Of a stretch of 19,115 nt of DNA, positions 1 to 5,935 are shown in pieces. How positions within the stretch are numbered: position 1 is the first letter of the stretch; every line of letters starts with the position of its first letter. Origin of the DNA: Streptomyces roseochromogenus subsp. oscitans DS 12.976 (GTDB lineage Bacteria > Actinomycetota > Actinomycetes > Streptomycetales > Streptomycetaceae); the NCBI RefSeq assembly GCF_000497445.1, contig NZ_CM002285.1:9008845-9027959 (forward strand). Direction: 5' to 3'. The notes under the pieces were generated by a model that was not told the origin of the DNA, searched no databases, and saw nothing but the letters and a program-made list of their open reading frames with translations. Position numbers and translations under genes: made by a program.

Positions 1-9
1 CCGGGCATG

Positions 10-33
10 CCGGCCCCTCCGGTCAGGGGCTGG
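10..33 (-). terminator. Hairpin terminator at the 3' end of the small hypothetical gene
   Basis: Arms 13-18 (GCCCCT) and 25-30 (AGGGGC) pair perfectly around a 6-nt loop. The stem extends to 10/33 with one mismatch. It overlaps the stop codon (23-25) of the minus-strand gene that ends here. There is no U tract, which is usual for high-GC actinobacterial terminators. Confidence 0.5.
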
Positions 34-256
34 CGATGTCGAAGCCGTACCGCAGGGGCTCGGTGGTGACCGTGTAGTCCCTGCGGTACAGGTACACCGC
101 CTCGGCGCGCACGCCGCCGGGCGGTGCGGCCTCGATCCGGCAGGGGTAGGTCACCTGGATCACGCGCGGCCGGTCGGATACCTTCATCCGCAGCCCGTCC
201 GCCGGCCCTCCGTCGAGCACGGCGGTCTCCCAGCCCCTCACTTCGGTAGTCTCCAC
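23..256 (-). CDS. Small hypothetical protein (77 aa)
   Basis: I do not recognise a named family. The frame can be extended upstream to 307, but I chose the GTG at 254-256. It gives a protein beginning METTEVRGWE, and a TAAAAT -10-like hexamer lies 7 nt upstream, so the transcript would be leaderless; no Shine-Dalgarno sequence is visible at either start. The product is a soluble, beta-rich-looking protein with paired hydrophobic stretches (VIQVTYPCRI, AVYLYRRDYTV) and a central DGGPADGLRMKV segment. It has no signal peptide, membrane helix or obvious catalytic motif. A hairpin overlaps its stop codon, so it is probably monocistronic. The function is unknown. It is likely a real gene because the composition is coherent and signals are present at both ends. 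Confidence 0.6.
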   Translation of the reverse strand: METTEVRGWETAVLDGGPADGLRMKVSDRPRVIQVTYPCRIEAAPPGGVRAEAVYLYRRDYTVTTEPLRYGFDIASP

Positions 257-269
257 GGCCGATATTTTA
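254..269 (-). promoter_or_regulatory. Probable leaderless promoter (-10 TAAAAT) of the small hypothetical gene
   Basis: On the minus strand TAAAAT (264-269) is followed by 7 nt and then GTG (254-256). This AT-rich hexamer stands out in a GC-rich window. No convincing -35 box is visible at 16-19 nt spacing. Confidence 0.4.
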
Positions 270-565
270 AGGGTTGCGCAAGTATTCGACGTCGTGAGTC
301 GGGTCACTGGTACGTCCGCGGGAGGGGTGTGTCAGCGAGGTCTGGCGGGTCGTGAACACCCCGTCCGCCGCGGCTACTTCGAACACCAAGTGACTGAGAT
401 CGGCGTCTGCAAACCCGAGCCATGGGGCTTCGAGACGACGCGCGCTCGGGATGCGGGCGCACCTGTTCGAGGGCAACGAGCGGACCATCGCCCGTATCGC
501 AGCGCATCTCGACGGCACGGCGCACATACCCTCCCCGGCTCGCCGAGTCCGGTAGCCGGCGGGGT
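257..565. other. Gene-poor stretch, about 310 bp
   Basis: This stretch contains no convincing gene. It holds the promoter of the minus-strand gene at its left end and a hairpin near the glutamine amidotransferase stop at its right end. A 34-codon plus-strand frame at 451-555 reads MRAHLFEGNERTIARIAAHL and onward, which looks protein-like. It has no ribosome binding site and I cannot assign it. It may be a decayed fragment or chance. Confidence 0.5.
535..559 (-). terminator. Hairpin downstream of the glutamine amidotransferase gene
   Basis: Arms 535-540 (CCGGCT) and 554-559 (AGCCGG) are perfect complements around a 13-nt loop. They begin 7 nt past the stop codon of the minus-strand gene ending at 566. 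The stem is short, so this is a modest call. Confidence 0.35.
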
Positions 566-1435
566 CTACGCGGGCCGCTGGGAGGCCGCCGCCTCGGGGC
601 GCAGGTCGGAGAGGGTGAGCAGGTGGGCCGGCGGTTCGGGCAGGGCGATGCGCGAGGTCACCTCCAGCTCGGGGCCCACATGGAGCAGTTCGCCCGGCTC
701 CATGAGCTGCCAGTGCGGGCTCTCGTCCATGCGCTCGCTGGCCACGACGACGGACGGAACATCACCCAGATGCGCCGAGCGCACCCGCAGCCGGCCGCCC
801 CGGCCGGTGTGGTCCAGATGCCGCGATCCCTGGTGGCCTCCGGCCGGCCGCCGCAGCACATACAGCTCATGGGTGGCGGGATAGCGCAGGGCCCACAGCT
901 CCCGGGGGGTGAGGAGGATGACGTTCAGGGCGTACAGGGGCAGGTTCACGGCGACCCATCGCGCCGCGGCGACGAGGCCGGCCGACACGTCCCCGCCGTG
1001 CGCCGCGGTCTCCCGCGTCACCAGCGCGAAGAAGCGCTCGGAGTCGGTGTCGCCACGCACCAGCGAGCGGTCCTCGCCCAGATGGCGGTCGAGCGCGTCG
1101 AGCCCCTCGATCACACCGTTGTGCGCGAACAGCCGCCCGTGCTGGTCGAAGGGGTGCGTGTTGCGCAACTCCAGCCCTCCGGTGGACGCGTACCGGATGT
1201 GTGCGAGGAAGGTGGCCGACTCCACCTCGCGGGCCTCCTGGGCGAAGGCGCGGTCCTCATAGGCTGCGATCGGTGCCTTGTGCACCTCCGGGGTGCCGTC
1301 CGCGGCGTAGTACCCGAGCCCGGTGCCGTCGGGTTCGCGGTGACTCTGCGCGCTGAGACTGTCGGGGGCGTCCAGCAGCCAGAACGTGGCGTGCGTGCGG
1401 AGCGGGGAGCTGATCAGCCCGAACAGCCGGCACAC
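566..1435 (-). CDS. Class II glutamine amidotransferase (YafJ/EgtC-like)
   Basis: The protein has 289 aa. The frame is open to 1597, but the GTG at 1433-1435 places Cys at residue 2 (MCRLFGLISS). That is required for an N-terminal nucleophile hydrolase after removal of the initiator Met. A perfect AGGAGG at 1441-1446, 5 nt upstream, confirms this start. Further family signatures are HIRYAST (about 79-85), the glutamine-site HPFDQHGRLFAHNG (94-107) and GDTDSERFF (128-136). The domain releases ammonia from glutamine or acts as a related amidohydrolase. It stands alone, with no fused synthetase or sugar isomerase domain, like YafJ and EgtC. No ergothioneine genes (egtB, egtD) lie nearby, so EgtC is not supported and the substrate is unknown. 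It is probably cytoplasmic. The C-terminal third (from about 200) is less conserved and carries Gly/Arg-rich insertions. Confidence 0.9.
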   Translation of the reverse strand: MCRLFGLISSPLRTHATFWLLDAPDSLSAQSHREPDGTGLGYYAADGTPEVHKAPIAAYEDRAFAQEAREVESATFLAHIRYASTGGLELRNTHPFDQHGRLFAHNGVIEGLDALDRHLGEDRSLVRGDTDSERFFALVTRETAAHGGDVSAGLVAAARWVAVNLPLYALNVILLTPRELWALRYPATHELYVLRRPAGGHQGSRHLDHTGRGGRLRVRSAHLGDVPSVVVASERMDESPHWQLMEPGELLHVGPELEVTSRIALPEPPAHLLTLSDLRPEAAASQRPA

Positions 1436-1440
1436 GGCAA

Positions 1441-1446
1441 CCTCCT
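1441..1446 (-). promoter_or_regulatory. Ribosome binding site deciding the amidotransferase start
   Basis: Perfect AGGAGG on the minus strand, 5 nt before GTG 1433-1435. It selects the start that makes the catalytic Cys residue 2, against the longer frame from 1597. Confidence 0.8.
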
Positions 1447-1470
1447 CGTCACCCGTCTTCCGGGCGTGCC

Positions 1471-1551
1471 CCGTCCCCGGGCCCCGGACGGCCATCGTCC
1501 CGCGCGGCGGCCGTTCCCGCACCCGGCGCGACCGACGGCATCCGGTCGCGC
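1471..1551. repeat. Two inverted repeats between the amidotransferase and the ATPase remnant
   Basis: Arms 1471-1476 (CCGTCC) and 1486-1491 (GGACGG) form the first repeat. Arms 1526-1534 (GCGCGACCG) and 1543-1551 (CGGTCGCGC) form a perfect 9-bp stem with an 8-nt loop. They lie upstream of the minus-strand amidotransferase and upstream of the truncated ATPase. They could be a terminator left from a deleted gene or 5' structure of the amidotransferase transcript. I see no -10/-35 pair here. Confidence 0.4.
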
Positions 1552-1641
1552 ACCCGGGGCCGGGAACGGCACCCAGCCCGGCCGAGGACCTTCTCAACCG
1601 GCCGGTCGCAGCGCCGAGTCGAGTGCTCCGTCGATCGTCGG

Positions 1642-2040
1642 GTGGGCGAAGGCGAACCCCGCCCCGTGGAGGGCTGCCGCGTGGCGGTCGTCGGCGACGG
1701 GGGCAACGACGTGGCCGCCCTGGCCCGCGCCGACTTGGGCATCGCGCTGGGCGGCGGCACGGACGTCGCGATCGGCGGCACCGACGTGACGCTCGTCCGC
1801 GGGGACATCGACACGCTTCCCGACGCGGTACGACTGGCCCGCCGCACCCACGGCACGATCCGCGCCAACCTGGCGTGGGCCTTCGGCTCCAACGCCGTCA
1901 CCGTCCCGCTCACCATGACCGGCCTGCTCACCCCCATGCTCGCCGCGGCGGCCATGTCGGCCGGCTCCCTGTTCGTCGTCGGCCACAGCCTGCGGCTGCG
2001 CGCCTGGCAGCCCGCACCCGCCCGGAGGACCGCTCGATGA
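1642..2040 (+). pseudogene. 3' remnant of a P1B-type (copper-type) metal ATPase
   Basis: Only the last ~125 residues of a P-type ATPase remain. VAVVGDGGNDVAALARADLG corresponds to the conserved GDGxND segment of the HAD P-domain. ALGGGTDVAIGGTDVTLVRG and ANLAWAFGSNAVTVPLTMTG correspond to the end of the P-domain and the last membrane helix pair (ending FVVGHSLRLR). The A-domain, the DKTGT phosphorylation site, the CPx helix and all earlier helices are absent, and the preceding sequence has no related frame. The usual GDGVNDAPAL reads GDGGNDVAAL, so conserved V and P residues are changed, which suggests relaxed selection. The first codon used here (GTG 1642) is only the frame limit; homology starts around 1680. 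Its stop overlaps the next ATG (ATGA, 2037-2040), preserving the ancestral operon joint with the copper chaperone gene. It cannot transport metal. Confidence 0.85.
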
Positions 2041-2464
2041 CCACCCGCACGACCGACGATGCGACCGGCCCGTCCTCGCGCCCCAGCCGCCGCCGGCTGA
2101 CCGACTCCCTGCTCGCCGCACTCGCGCCCGTGGCCGCCTTCAGCCTCGCGCTGGCCGGCCTGACCACCTGGGTGACGGCGGGCCAGGCGGGCCGGCCGGC
2201 CCGGATCGCCGTCACCTCCGGGCGGGTCCTGCTGCCCTACGGCGGCACCACCGAGACGGCCGCCTTCTTCGTCGTCACCAACAGCGGCGGCGCGGACGAC
2301 CGGCTGGTCCGGGTCACGACCTCCCGCGCGGGCCGGCCGTGACACTGCGGGCGCTCTCCGGATGGCACGTGGGCGACCTCGTGCCGTTCACGCTGTACTT
2401 CGCGCACAGCGGGGCGGTGCGCACGCTCGCCGTGGTGGTACGTCCGGGCGACGGCGCCGCCTGA
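2037..2464 (+). pseudogene. Decayed PCuAC-family copper chaperone with internal deletion
   Basis: The first part (2037-2342, one frame) has an N-terminal hydrophobic anchor (LLAALAPVAAFSLALAGLTT) and the first strands of a PCuAC domain (VTSGRVLLPYGGTTETAAFF, VTNSGGADDRLVRVTT). This frame then stops. The C-terminal part continues in another frame at about 2339-2464 (VTLRALSGWHVGDLVPFTLY, TLAVVVRPGDG), which matches the end of PCuAC domains. The middle of the domain, with its His and Met copper ligands, is missing, so this looks like an internal deletion that also shifts the frame. Intact family members are membrane-anchored or exported and hand Cu(I) to cytochrome oxidase or take part in copper homeostasis. 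The gene is joined by ATGA overlap to the ATPase remnant, so the pair was a copper operon. I am sure of the two halves; the exact deletion size is inferred from family length (about 40-50 residues). Confidence 0.8.
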
Positions 2465-2545
2465 CGCACCCGCGGGCCCACGGGGGAGGGGCGGTTGCCG
2501 TACCTCCGTAGGACGGCGCACGCCGGGATGGGAGGATGGGGCCCG

Positions 2546-3256
2546 ATGACAGCAGGGTGGGGTTCGCGCACGGTTCGGGCCGCGGTGTTCGCGGCCGTCT
2601 GTGTCGTGCTCGCCGCCCTGGGCCACGTCCTGATGTCCGGCCGGGACGTGCCCGCCTGGGCATGGGCCACCGGTCTCGTCGCCACCGGTGCGGTGGGCTG
2701 GTGCCTGACGGGGCGTGAGCGCGGGCCGCGGCTGATCGTGCCGCTCGTGGTCGTCGCCCAGACGGCGCTGCACTCGGCGTTCTCCCTCGCCCAGTCGGCT
2801 TCCGGAAGCACCCCGCCCATGGCGTCCGGACACGCGGGCACGGCCATACACATGGGGATGGGGGACATGGGGTCGATGTCCATCGGCTCCATGGGCTCCA
2901 TGGACTCCATGGATATGGGCCACATGGGGCACACCTCTATGAATCCCCTGCAGCACATGGGGCATTCCCTGGGGGCCGGCGACGCGTCCTCGTCCGGGAT
3001 GGCCGCCGCCCACCTGCTGGCCGCGCTCCTCACCGGGCTCTGGCTGGCGTACGGCGAGAAAGCCGCCTTCCGCATCCTGCGGGCCGCGGCCGGACGGCTG
3101 GCCGCGCCGCTGCGACTGCTGCTGGCCCTGCCCCTTGCCGGCGAGCGTCCGGACCAGCGGCTGTGCCGGCCCCGTTCCGACCGGGCACCGAGCCTCGACC
3201 TCCTCATCCATGCGATCACCTCGCGCGGGCCACCCGTGGGGACCGCTGTCGCCTGA
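2546..3256 (+). CDS. Membrane protein with Met/His-rich (copper-binding type) loop
   Basis: The protein has 236 aa. I chose ATG 2546, with GGAGG at 2531-2535 upstream; earlier in-frame starts (2495, 2528) have weaker signals. Predicted helices lie near 13-30, 36-55, 62-82 and 152-170. Between helices 3 and 4, about residues 92-141, is a loop rich in Met, His, Gly and Ser (for example HMGMGDMGSM, MDMGHMGHTSM, QHMGHS). Such Met/His clusters bind Cu(I)/Cu(II) in CopA/PcoA-type and other extracytoplasmic copper proteins, so a copper-sensing, storage or delivery role is likely. The position just after the ATPase and PCuAC remnants supports this. The C-terminal tail is basic and probably cytoplasmic. 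No enzymatic motif is seen. It seems to be the only intact structural gene left of the copper locus. Confidence 0.75.
   Translation: MTAGWGSRTVRAAVFAAVCVVLAALGHVLMSGRDVPAWAWATGLVATGAVGWCLTGRERGPRLIVPLVVVAQTALHSAFSLAQSASGSTPPMASGHAGTAIHMGMGDMGSMSIGSMGSMDSMDMGHMGHTSMNPLQHMGHSLGAGDASSSGMAAAHLLAALLTGLWLAYGEKAAFRILRAAAGRLAAPLRLLLALPLAGERPDQRLCRPRSDRAPSLDLLIHAITSRGPPVGTAVA
2885..2911 (+). repeat. Tandem 9-bp repeat encoding Gly/Asp-Ser-Met
   Basis: Three head-to-tail 9-nt units (GGCTCCATG, GGCTCCATG, GACTCCATG) encode GSM, GSM, DSM in the Met-rich loop. Degenerate related units flank them. The unit is a multiple of three, so slippage would change loop length without breaking the frame. Confidence 0.75.
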
Positions 3257-3269
3257 CGACAGCCGGTAT

Positions 3270-3296
3270 CCCGAGGCCGCCCCTGTGCGCCTCGGG
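3270..3296 (+). terminator. Hairpin terminator after the Met/His-rich protein gene
   Basis: Perfect 8-bp stem CCCGAGGC (3270-3277) / GCCTCGGG (3289-3296) with an 11-nt loop, 14 nt after the stop codon. No U tract. Confidence 0.55.
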
Positions 3297-3416
3297 CCAC
3301 GGTCGTACGTCCGCGCACGCGCCGCAGCACCTCTGGGTCGCCGTACCTCTGTGTCGTAGCTCCGATGTGCCCTGGCGCCTTCGTACCGCGCGCGCCGTAG
3401 GGCCGTCTCCTCATTC

Positions 3417-3453
3417 ACCGGACCGTTCGCGCTCACCCGCGCCCCGGTCCGGT
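3417..3453 (+). promoter_or_regulatory. 9-bp inverted repeat upstream of the ECF sigma gene
   Basis: Arms ACCGGACCG (3417-3425) and CGGTCCGGT (3445-3453) are perfect complements separated by 19 nt, ending 26 nt before the sigma factor start. It could be a regulator site or a 5'-UTR hairpin. The 3297-3416 stretch ahead of it holds no recognisable gene and presumably the promoter, but no clear consensus is visible. Confidence 0.4.
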
Positions 3454-3479
3454 CACGGTTGACCCGAGAAGGACACCAG

Positions 3480-4088
3480 GTGATCACTCCTGTCCTGCCC
3501 GCAGCGCGGACCGCATGCGACCAGACAGCATCTCCCGACGAGTCGATAACCGCATGGGCGCTGGCCGCCCGCGGCGGCGACGCGGACGCGGTCGAGCACT
3601 TCGTCCGCGCCCTGCACCGCGACGTCCAGCGCTATGTCGCCCACCTCTGCACCGATCCCCAGGCCGTCGACGACCTCGCGCAGGACACCTTCCTGCGTGC
3701 CATCAGCAGCCTGCACCGCTTCGAGGGCCGATCCTCGGCGCGCGCCTGGCTGCTGTCCATCGCACGCCGCGCGGTGATCGACAGCTACCGGCACGCCGCG
3801 GCGCGGCCCCGGCTGTCCGACGTCCCCGACTGGCAGCTGGCTGTGGAGTCGGCCCAGCCGCGGGGCCTGCCCGGATTCGACGACGGCGTCGCCCTGCTGG
3901 ACCTGCTGGCCTGTCTGCCGGACGAGCGCCGGGAGGCGTTCGTCCTCACCCAGCTGCTCGGCCTGCCCTATGCGGAGGCCGCCGAGGTCAGCGCCTGTCC
4001 CATCGGCACGGTCCGCTCCCGCGTGGCCCGGGCCAGGGCCACGTTGATGGACCTGCTGGACGACGGGGGCACCTCCCACGCCCTCTAG
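3480..4088 (+). CDS. ECF-type RNA polymerase sigma factor
   Basis: The protein has 202 aa, the size of a minimal ECF (group 4) sigma factor. Start GTG 3480 is preceded by GAGAAGGA at 3466-3473, 6 nt away; the TTG at 3459 lacks a site. Region 2 spans about 39-105, with the core-binding DDLAQDTFLRA (64-74) and the promoter-melting/-10 segment SSARAWLLSIARRAVIDSYR (85-104). Region 4 spans about 137-190, with the helix-turn-helix YAEAAEVSACPIGTVRSRVA (164-183). Regions 1.1 and 3 are absent, as expected. It would redirect RNA polymerase to a small regulon. No anti-sigma gene (zinc-finger or membrane type) follows; tandem hairpins end the unit at once. Its neighbours suggest a link to metal or copper stress, but that is inference. 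Cys57, Cys144 and Cys172 are present, and redox or metal sensing by these would be speculation. Confidence 0.92.
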   Translation: MITPVLPAARTACDQTASPDESITAWALAARGGDADAVEHFVRALHRDVQRYVAHLCTDPQAVDDLAQDTFLRAISSLHRFEGRSSARAWLLSIARRAVIDSYRHAAARPRLSDVPDWQLAVESAQPRGLPGFDDGVALLDLLACLPDERREAFVLTQLLGLPYAEAAEVSACPIGTVRSRVARARATLMDLLDDGGTSHAL

Positions 4089-4108
4089 GCAGTGGGGAGG
4101 AGCGGCCC

Positions 4109-4176
4109 GCCGCCGCACCGGCGGCCTAGCCGCCCGGAGGGTGGCGCGCGTCGTACGCGATCGGCGCCACCCTCCG
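4109..4176 (+). terminator. Tandem hairpins terminating the sigma factor gene
   Basis: The first stem is GCCGCCG (4109-4115) / CGGCGGC (4119-4125) with a 3-nt loop. The second is a perfect 13-bp stem, CGGAGGGTGGCGC (4135-4147) with GCGCCACCCTCCG (4164-4176); inside its loop GCGT/ACGC (4148-4151/4155-4158) can pair too. The second hairpin is the strongest in the window. Confidence 0.75.
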
Positions 4177-4299
4177 AACCGGATCACCGGCGCTCGGGAA
4201 CTCAGGGCAGGTCCGCCCCGACTACCGGACGGGCTGACGGAGGTTCACCCGTGTGCCGAGTGGATCCGGGAGTTGTCCGATGCGTTCTGGTGCGTGGGG

Positions 4300-4321
4300 C
4301 GGTACGACGGCCGTCGTACCG
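4300..4321. repeat. Perfect 22-bp palindrome
   Basis: The 11-base half CGGTACGACGG is followed directly by its exact reverse complement CCGTCGTACCG, with no spacer. It lies just before the first recognisable codons of the binding-protein pseudogene (4328). A gapless palindrome of this length is more like a dimeric regulator operator than a terminator. It may be the operator of the dead gene, for example a metal- or siderophore-responsive site, but it does not match a consensus I know. Confidence 0.6.
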
Positions 4322-4327
4322 GGCGGC

Positions 4328-4710
4328 CTGCTGGACTGCGCCGGCGCCGCGACCACCTTCGCCAAGGCCCCGAAGAGGATCGTCACCAGCAACGCCGCGG
4401 GCCTGGAGCTGCTGTTGCGCCTCGGTGCGGGGACCGGGTGATCGGCACCGGGTTCCCGCCCGGCAAGGGCACGCTGCCCGGCGCCCTCGACACACAGGCC
4501 CGGAAGGTCACGGTGCGCGGCATGGGCGGCGCCGGGATGGGTGACGTGCCGACCGAGGGCGAGTTCGAGGCGGCCGGCATCAAGCACATCTACCTGGGTC
4601 CACCGCCTGCGCCGCGCGGAGCGCCCGTCCGACGTACTTCTTCTTCGACTACGACCCCGGTACCAAGCAGCCCACCGTCGTCCGGGACCGCCAGGTCGGG
4701 GCAACGCGGC
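4328..4710 (+). pseudogene. Fragmented metal-chelate ABC transporter substrate-binding protein (FecB/BtuF-like)
   Basis: Three pieces of one protein lie in three frames. Piece 1 (4328-4441) reads TTFAKAPKRIVTSNAAGLEL then LLRLGAG, the typical start of a periplasmic-binding domain of siderophore/cobalamin type. Piece 2 (about 4437-4600, shifted frame) reads DRVIGTGFPPGKGTLP and later GMGGAGMGDVPTEGEFEAAG then IKHIYL. Piece 3 (4626-4700, third frame) reads RPTYFFFDYDPGTKQPTVV then RDRQVG. Intact relatives have about 300-340 residues with extra sequence between pieces 2 and 3 and a long C-terminal lobe; both are missing. The signal peptide and lipobox are also not visible; upstream (4177-4327) I see only the palindrome. 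No permease or ATPase gene is adjacent. The pieces show frameshifts plus deletions, so no functional protein can be made. Confidence 0.8.
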
Positions 4711-4827
4711 GGCGAGCCGGGGCTGGTGACGGTCGACGGCAGGCCGAGCCATTTCCGTGAGGGGTGAGGCGGCCGGGAGCGGGAGGCCGACGGACTCAAG
4801 AGGCCGAACTCAAGGGCTCGGGCCGGC

Positions 4828-5823
4828 TCAGGTCCGCCGCCCGGACGCCGCTTCCGCTGCCACCCGACCGCGGCGGCCCGCACGGGACAACCGGACCCGC
4901 TGTACGAGGTCCAGGGCGGCCGGCTGCCAAGCGCGATACTGGAAACCGAACCCGGCCTCCCGCAGCCGACCCGGCACCACCCGGCGGCTCTTGAGCAGCA
5001 ACTCCGTGTCCGAGCGCAGCGCGAACGCGCCCAGCTCCGCCATCCACCGCGTCGCGGGCAGCCCCACGGGAACGCCCCAGGCCGCGCGCAGCGCCCGCAT
5101 GAAGCCCCGCTGGGGGAGCGGGCCGGGCGAGGCGAGGTTCACCGGCCCGTCGATGTCGTCCCGGTCGATCAGGAACTCCACCGCGCGTACGAAGTCCTCG
5201 TCGTGGATCCAGGAGACGTACTGCGCACCGCCGGCGACCGGCCCGCCCAACCCCAGCCGGGCCAGGCCCAGCAGGACGTCGAACACCCCGCCCCGGTCCG
5301 GGCTCATCACCATCGCCGAACGCAGCGCCACCTTCCGCGTCGCGGGCGTCGACGCCTCGGCCTGCGCACGCTCCCAGTTCTTCGCGATGTCGACGCTGTA
5401 GGCCCAGTAGTCCGGAACTCCGGCCTCCGAGCCGCCGATCACCCCCGTCGCCTCGTCATGCGCCGCGTCGAAGCGGTGGGCGTAGATCGTCGCCGTACTC
5501 ATCTGCAGCCACACCCGTGGTGGCCGCGCGGCGGCGGCGATCGCCTCGCCGACCACCCGTGCCGAGTCCACCCGCGAATCCATCATGGCCCGCAGATTCT
5601 CGGCGGTGTAGCGGCAAGACACGCTGCGTCCGGCCAGGTTGATCACGACATCGCTGCCGTCGACCGCCTCCGCCCAGCGGCCGAGCGTGGCTCCGTCCCA
5701 GCCGACCTCCCGCGCCCGCACCGGATGCCGGGTCAGCACGGTGACCTCATGGCCGGCACGCGTCAGCGCTCGGTCGAGAACCGTGCCGACCTGACCGGTT
5801 CCCCCAGGCAGAACTATCTTCAT
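4828..5823 (-). CDS. TIGR01777-family NAD(P)-dependent epimerase/oxidoreductase (SDR39U1-like)
   Basis: The protein has 331 aa, slightly longer than the usual ~300. Start ATG 5821-5823 has GAGGGGG just upstream; an upstream extension to 5976 would run through the operator and promoter. The N-terminus MKIVLPGGTGQVG carries the GxxGxxG Rossmann motif (residues 7-13) for NAD(P). DVVINLAGRSV (about 58-68) and the following Arg-rich SCRYTAENLR are characteristic of the family, as are the later SWIHDEDFVRAVEFLI and the C-terminal DUF1731 segment with LLKSRRVVPGRLREAGFGF. The 30-residue basic tail is family-divergent. The enzyme is an extended short-chain dehydrogenase of unknown substrate. It is divergently transcribed from the methyltransferase gene, and a palindrome overlaps its -35 region, implying repression by a dimeric regulator. 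Confidence 0.9.
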   Translation of the reverse strand: MKIVLPGGTGQVGTVLDRALTRAGHEVTVLTRHPVRAREVGWDGATLGRWAEAVDGSDVVINLAGRSVSCRYTAENLRAMMDSRVDSARVVGEAIAAAARPPRVWLQMSTATIYAHRFDAAHDEATGVIGGSEAGVPDYWAYSVDIAKNWERAQAEASTPATRKVALRSAMVMSPDRGGVFDVLLGLARLGLGGPVAGGAQYVSWIHDEDFVRAVEFLIDRDDIDGPVNLASPGPLPQRGFMRALRAAWGVPVGLPATRWMAELGAFALRSDTELLLKSRRVVPGRLREAGFGFQYRAWQPAALDLVQRVRLSRAGRRGRVAAEAASGRRT

Positions 5824-5848
5824 CGAGCCCCCTCGGTTCGGTGCGCAC

Positions 5849-5877
5849 AGCGTAGTCATAGATTTGAACGCGTTCAA
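5849..5877 (-). promoter_or_regulatory. Promoter of the epimerase gene
   Basis: On the minus strand -35 TTGAAC (5872-5877) is followed by a 17-nt spacer and -10 TACGCT (5849-5854). Transcription would begin near 5842, leaving a leader of about 20 nt that contains the GAGGGGG ribosome site. The -35 lies inside the palindrome 5863-5878. Confidence 0.6.
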
Positions 5878-5878
5878 A
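5863..5878. promoter_or_regulatory. 16-bp perfect palindromic operator (TetR-like)
   Basis: TTTGAACGCGTTCAAA is its own reverse complement. It sits between divergent genes and covers the -35 of the epimerase promoter. Short gapless palindromes with a GAACGCGTTC-like core are typical TetR-family sites. No TetR gene lies in the window, so the regulator is elsewhere or the site is orphaned. The start of the methyltransferase transcript may also be controlled from here: TTGAAC (5865-5870) on the plus strand could be its -35, with a weak -10. Confidence 0.65.
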
Positions 5879-5935
5879 AGAAGGCGGTGTCTTTTCGGAG
5901 GCGCCTTCGGCCCCGTGAAAGGACACGGATCCGCG

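Noticed and set aside
566..1435. Assignment of the amidotransferase as EgtC of ergothioneine biosynthesis
   Set aside because: No egtA, egtB, egtD or egtE gene is nearby; only the general family is supported.
2878..2960. Repetitive ATGGGG/CCATGG sequence considered as a CRISPR-like or intergenic repeat
   Set aside because: The repeat unit is in frame with the coding sequence and gives a sensible Met/Ser/Gly loop; there are no spacers.
2237..3487. Two long minus-strand frames opposite the Met/His-rich membrane protein
   Set aside because: Both are Arg/Pro/Gly-rich shadows without start signals; helices and the Met-rich loop belong to the plus strand.
4328..4710. Reading the binding-protein fragments as one intact short gene
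   Set aside because: The family-like segments lie in three frames, and the second lobe and signal peptide are missing.
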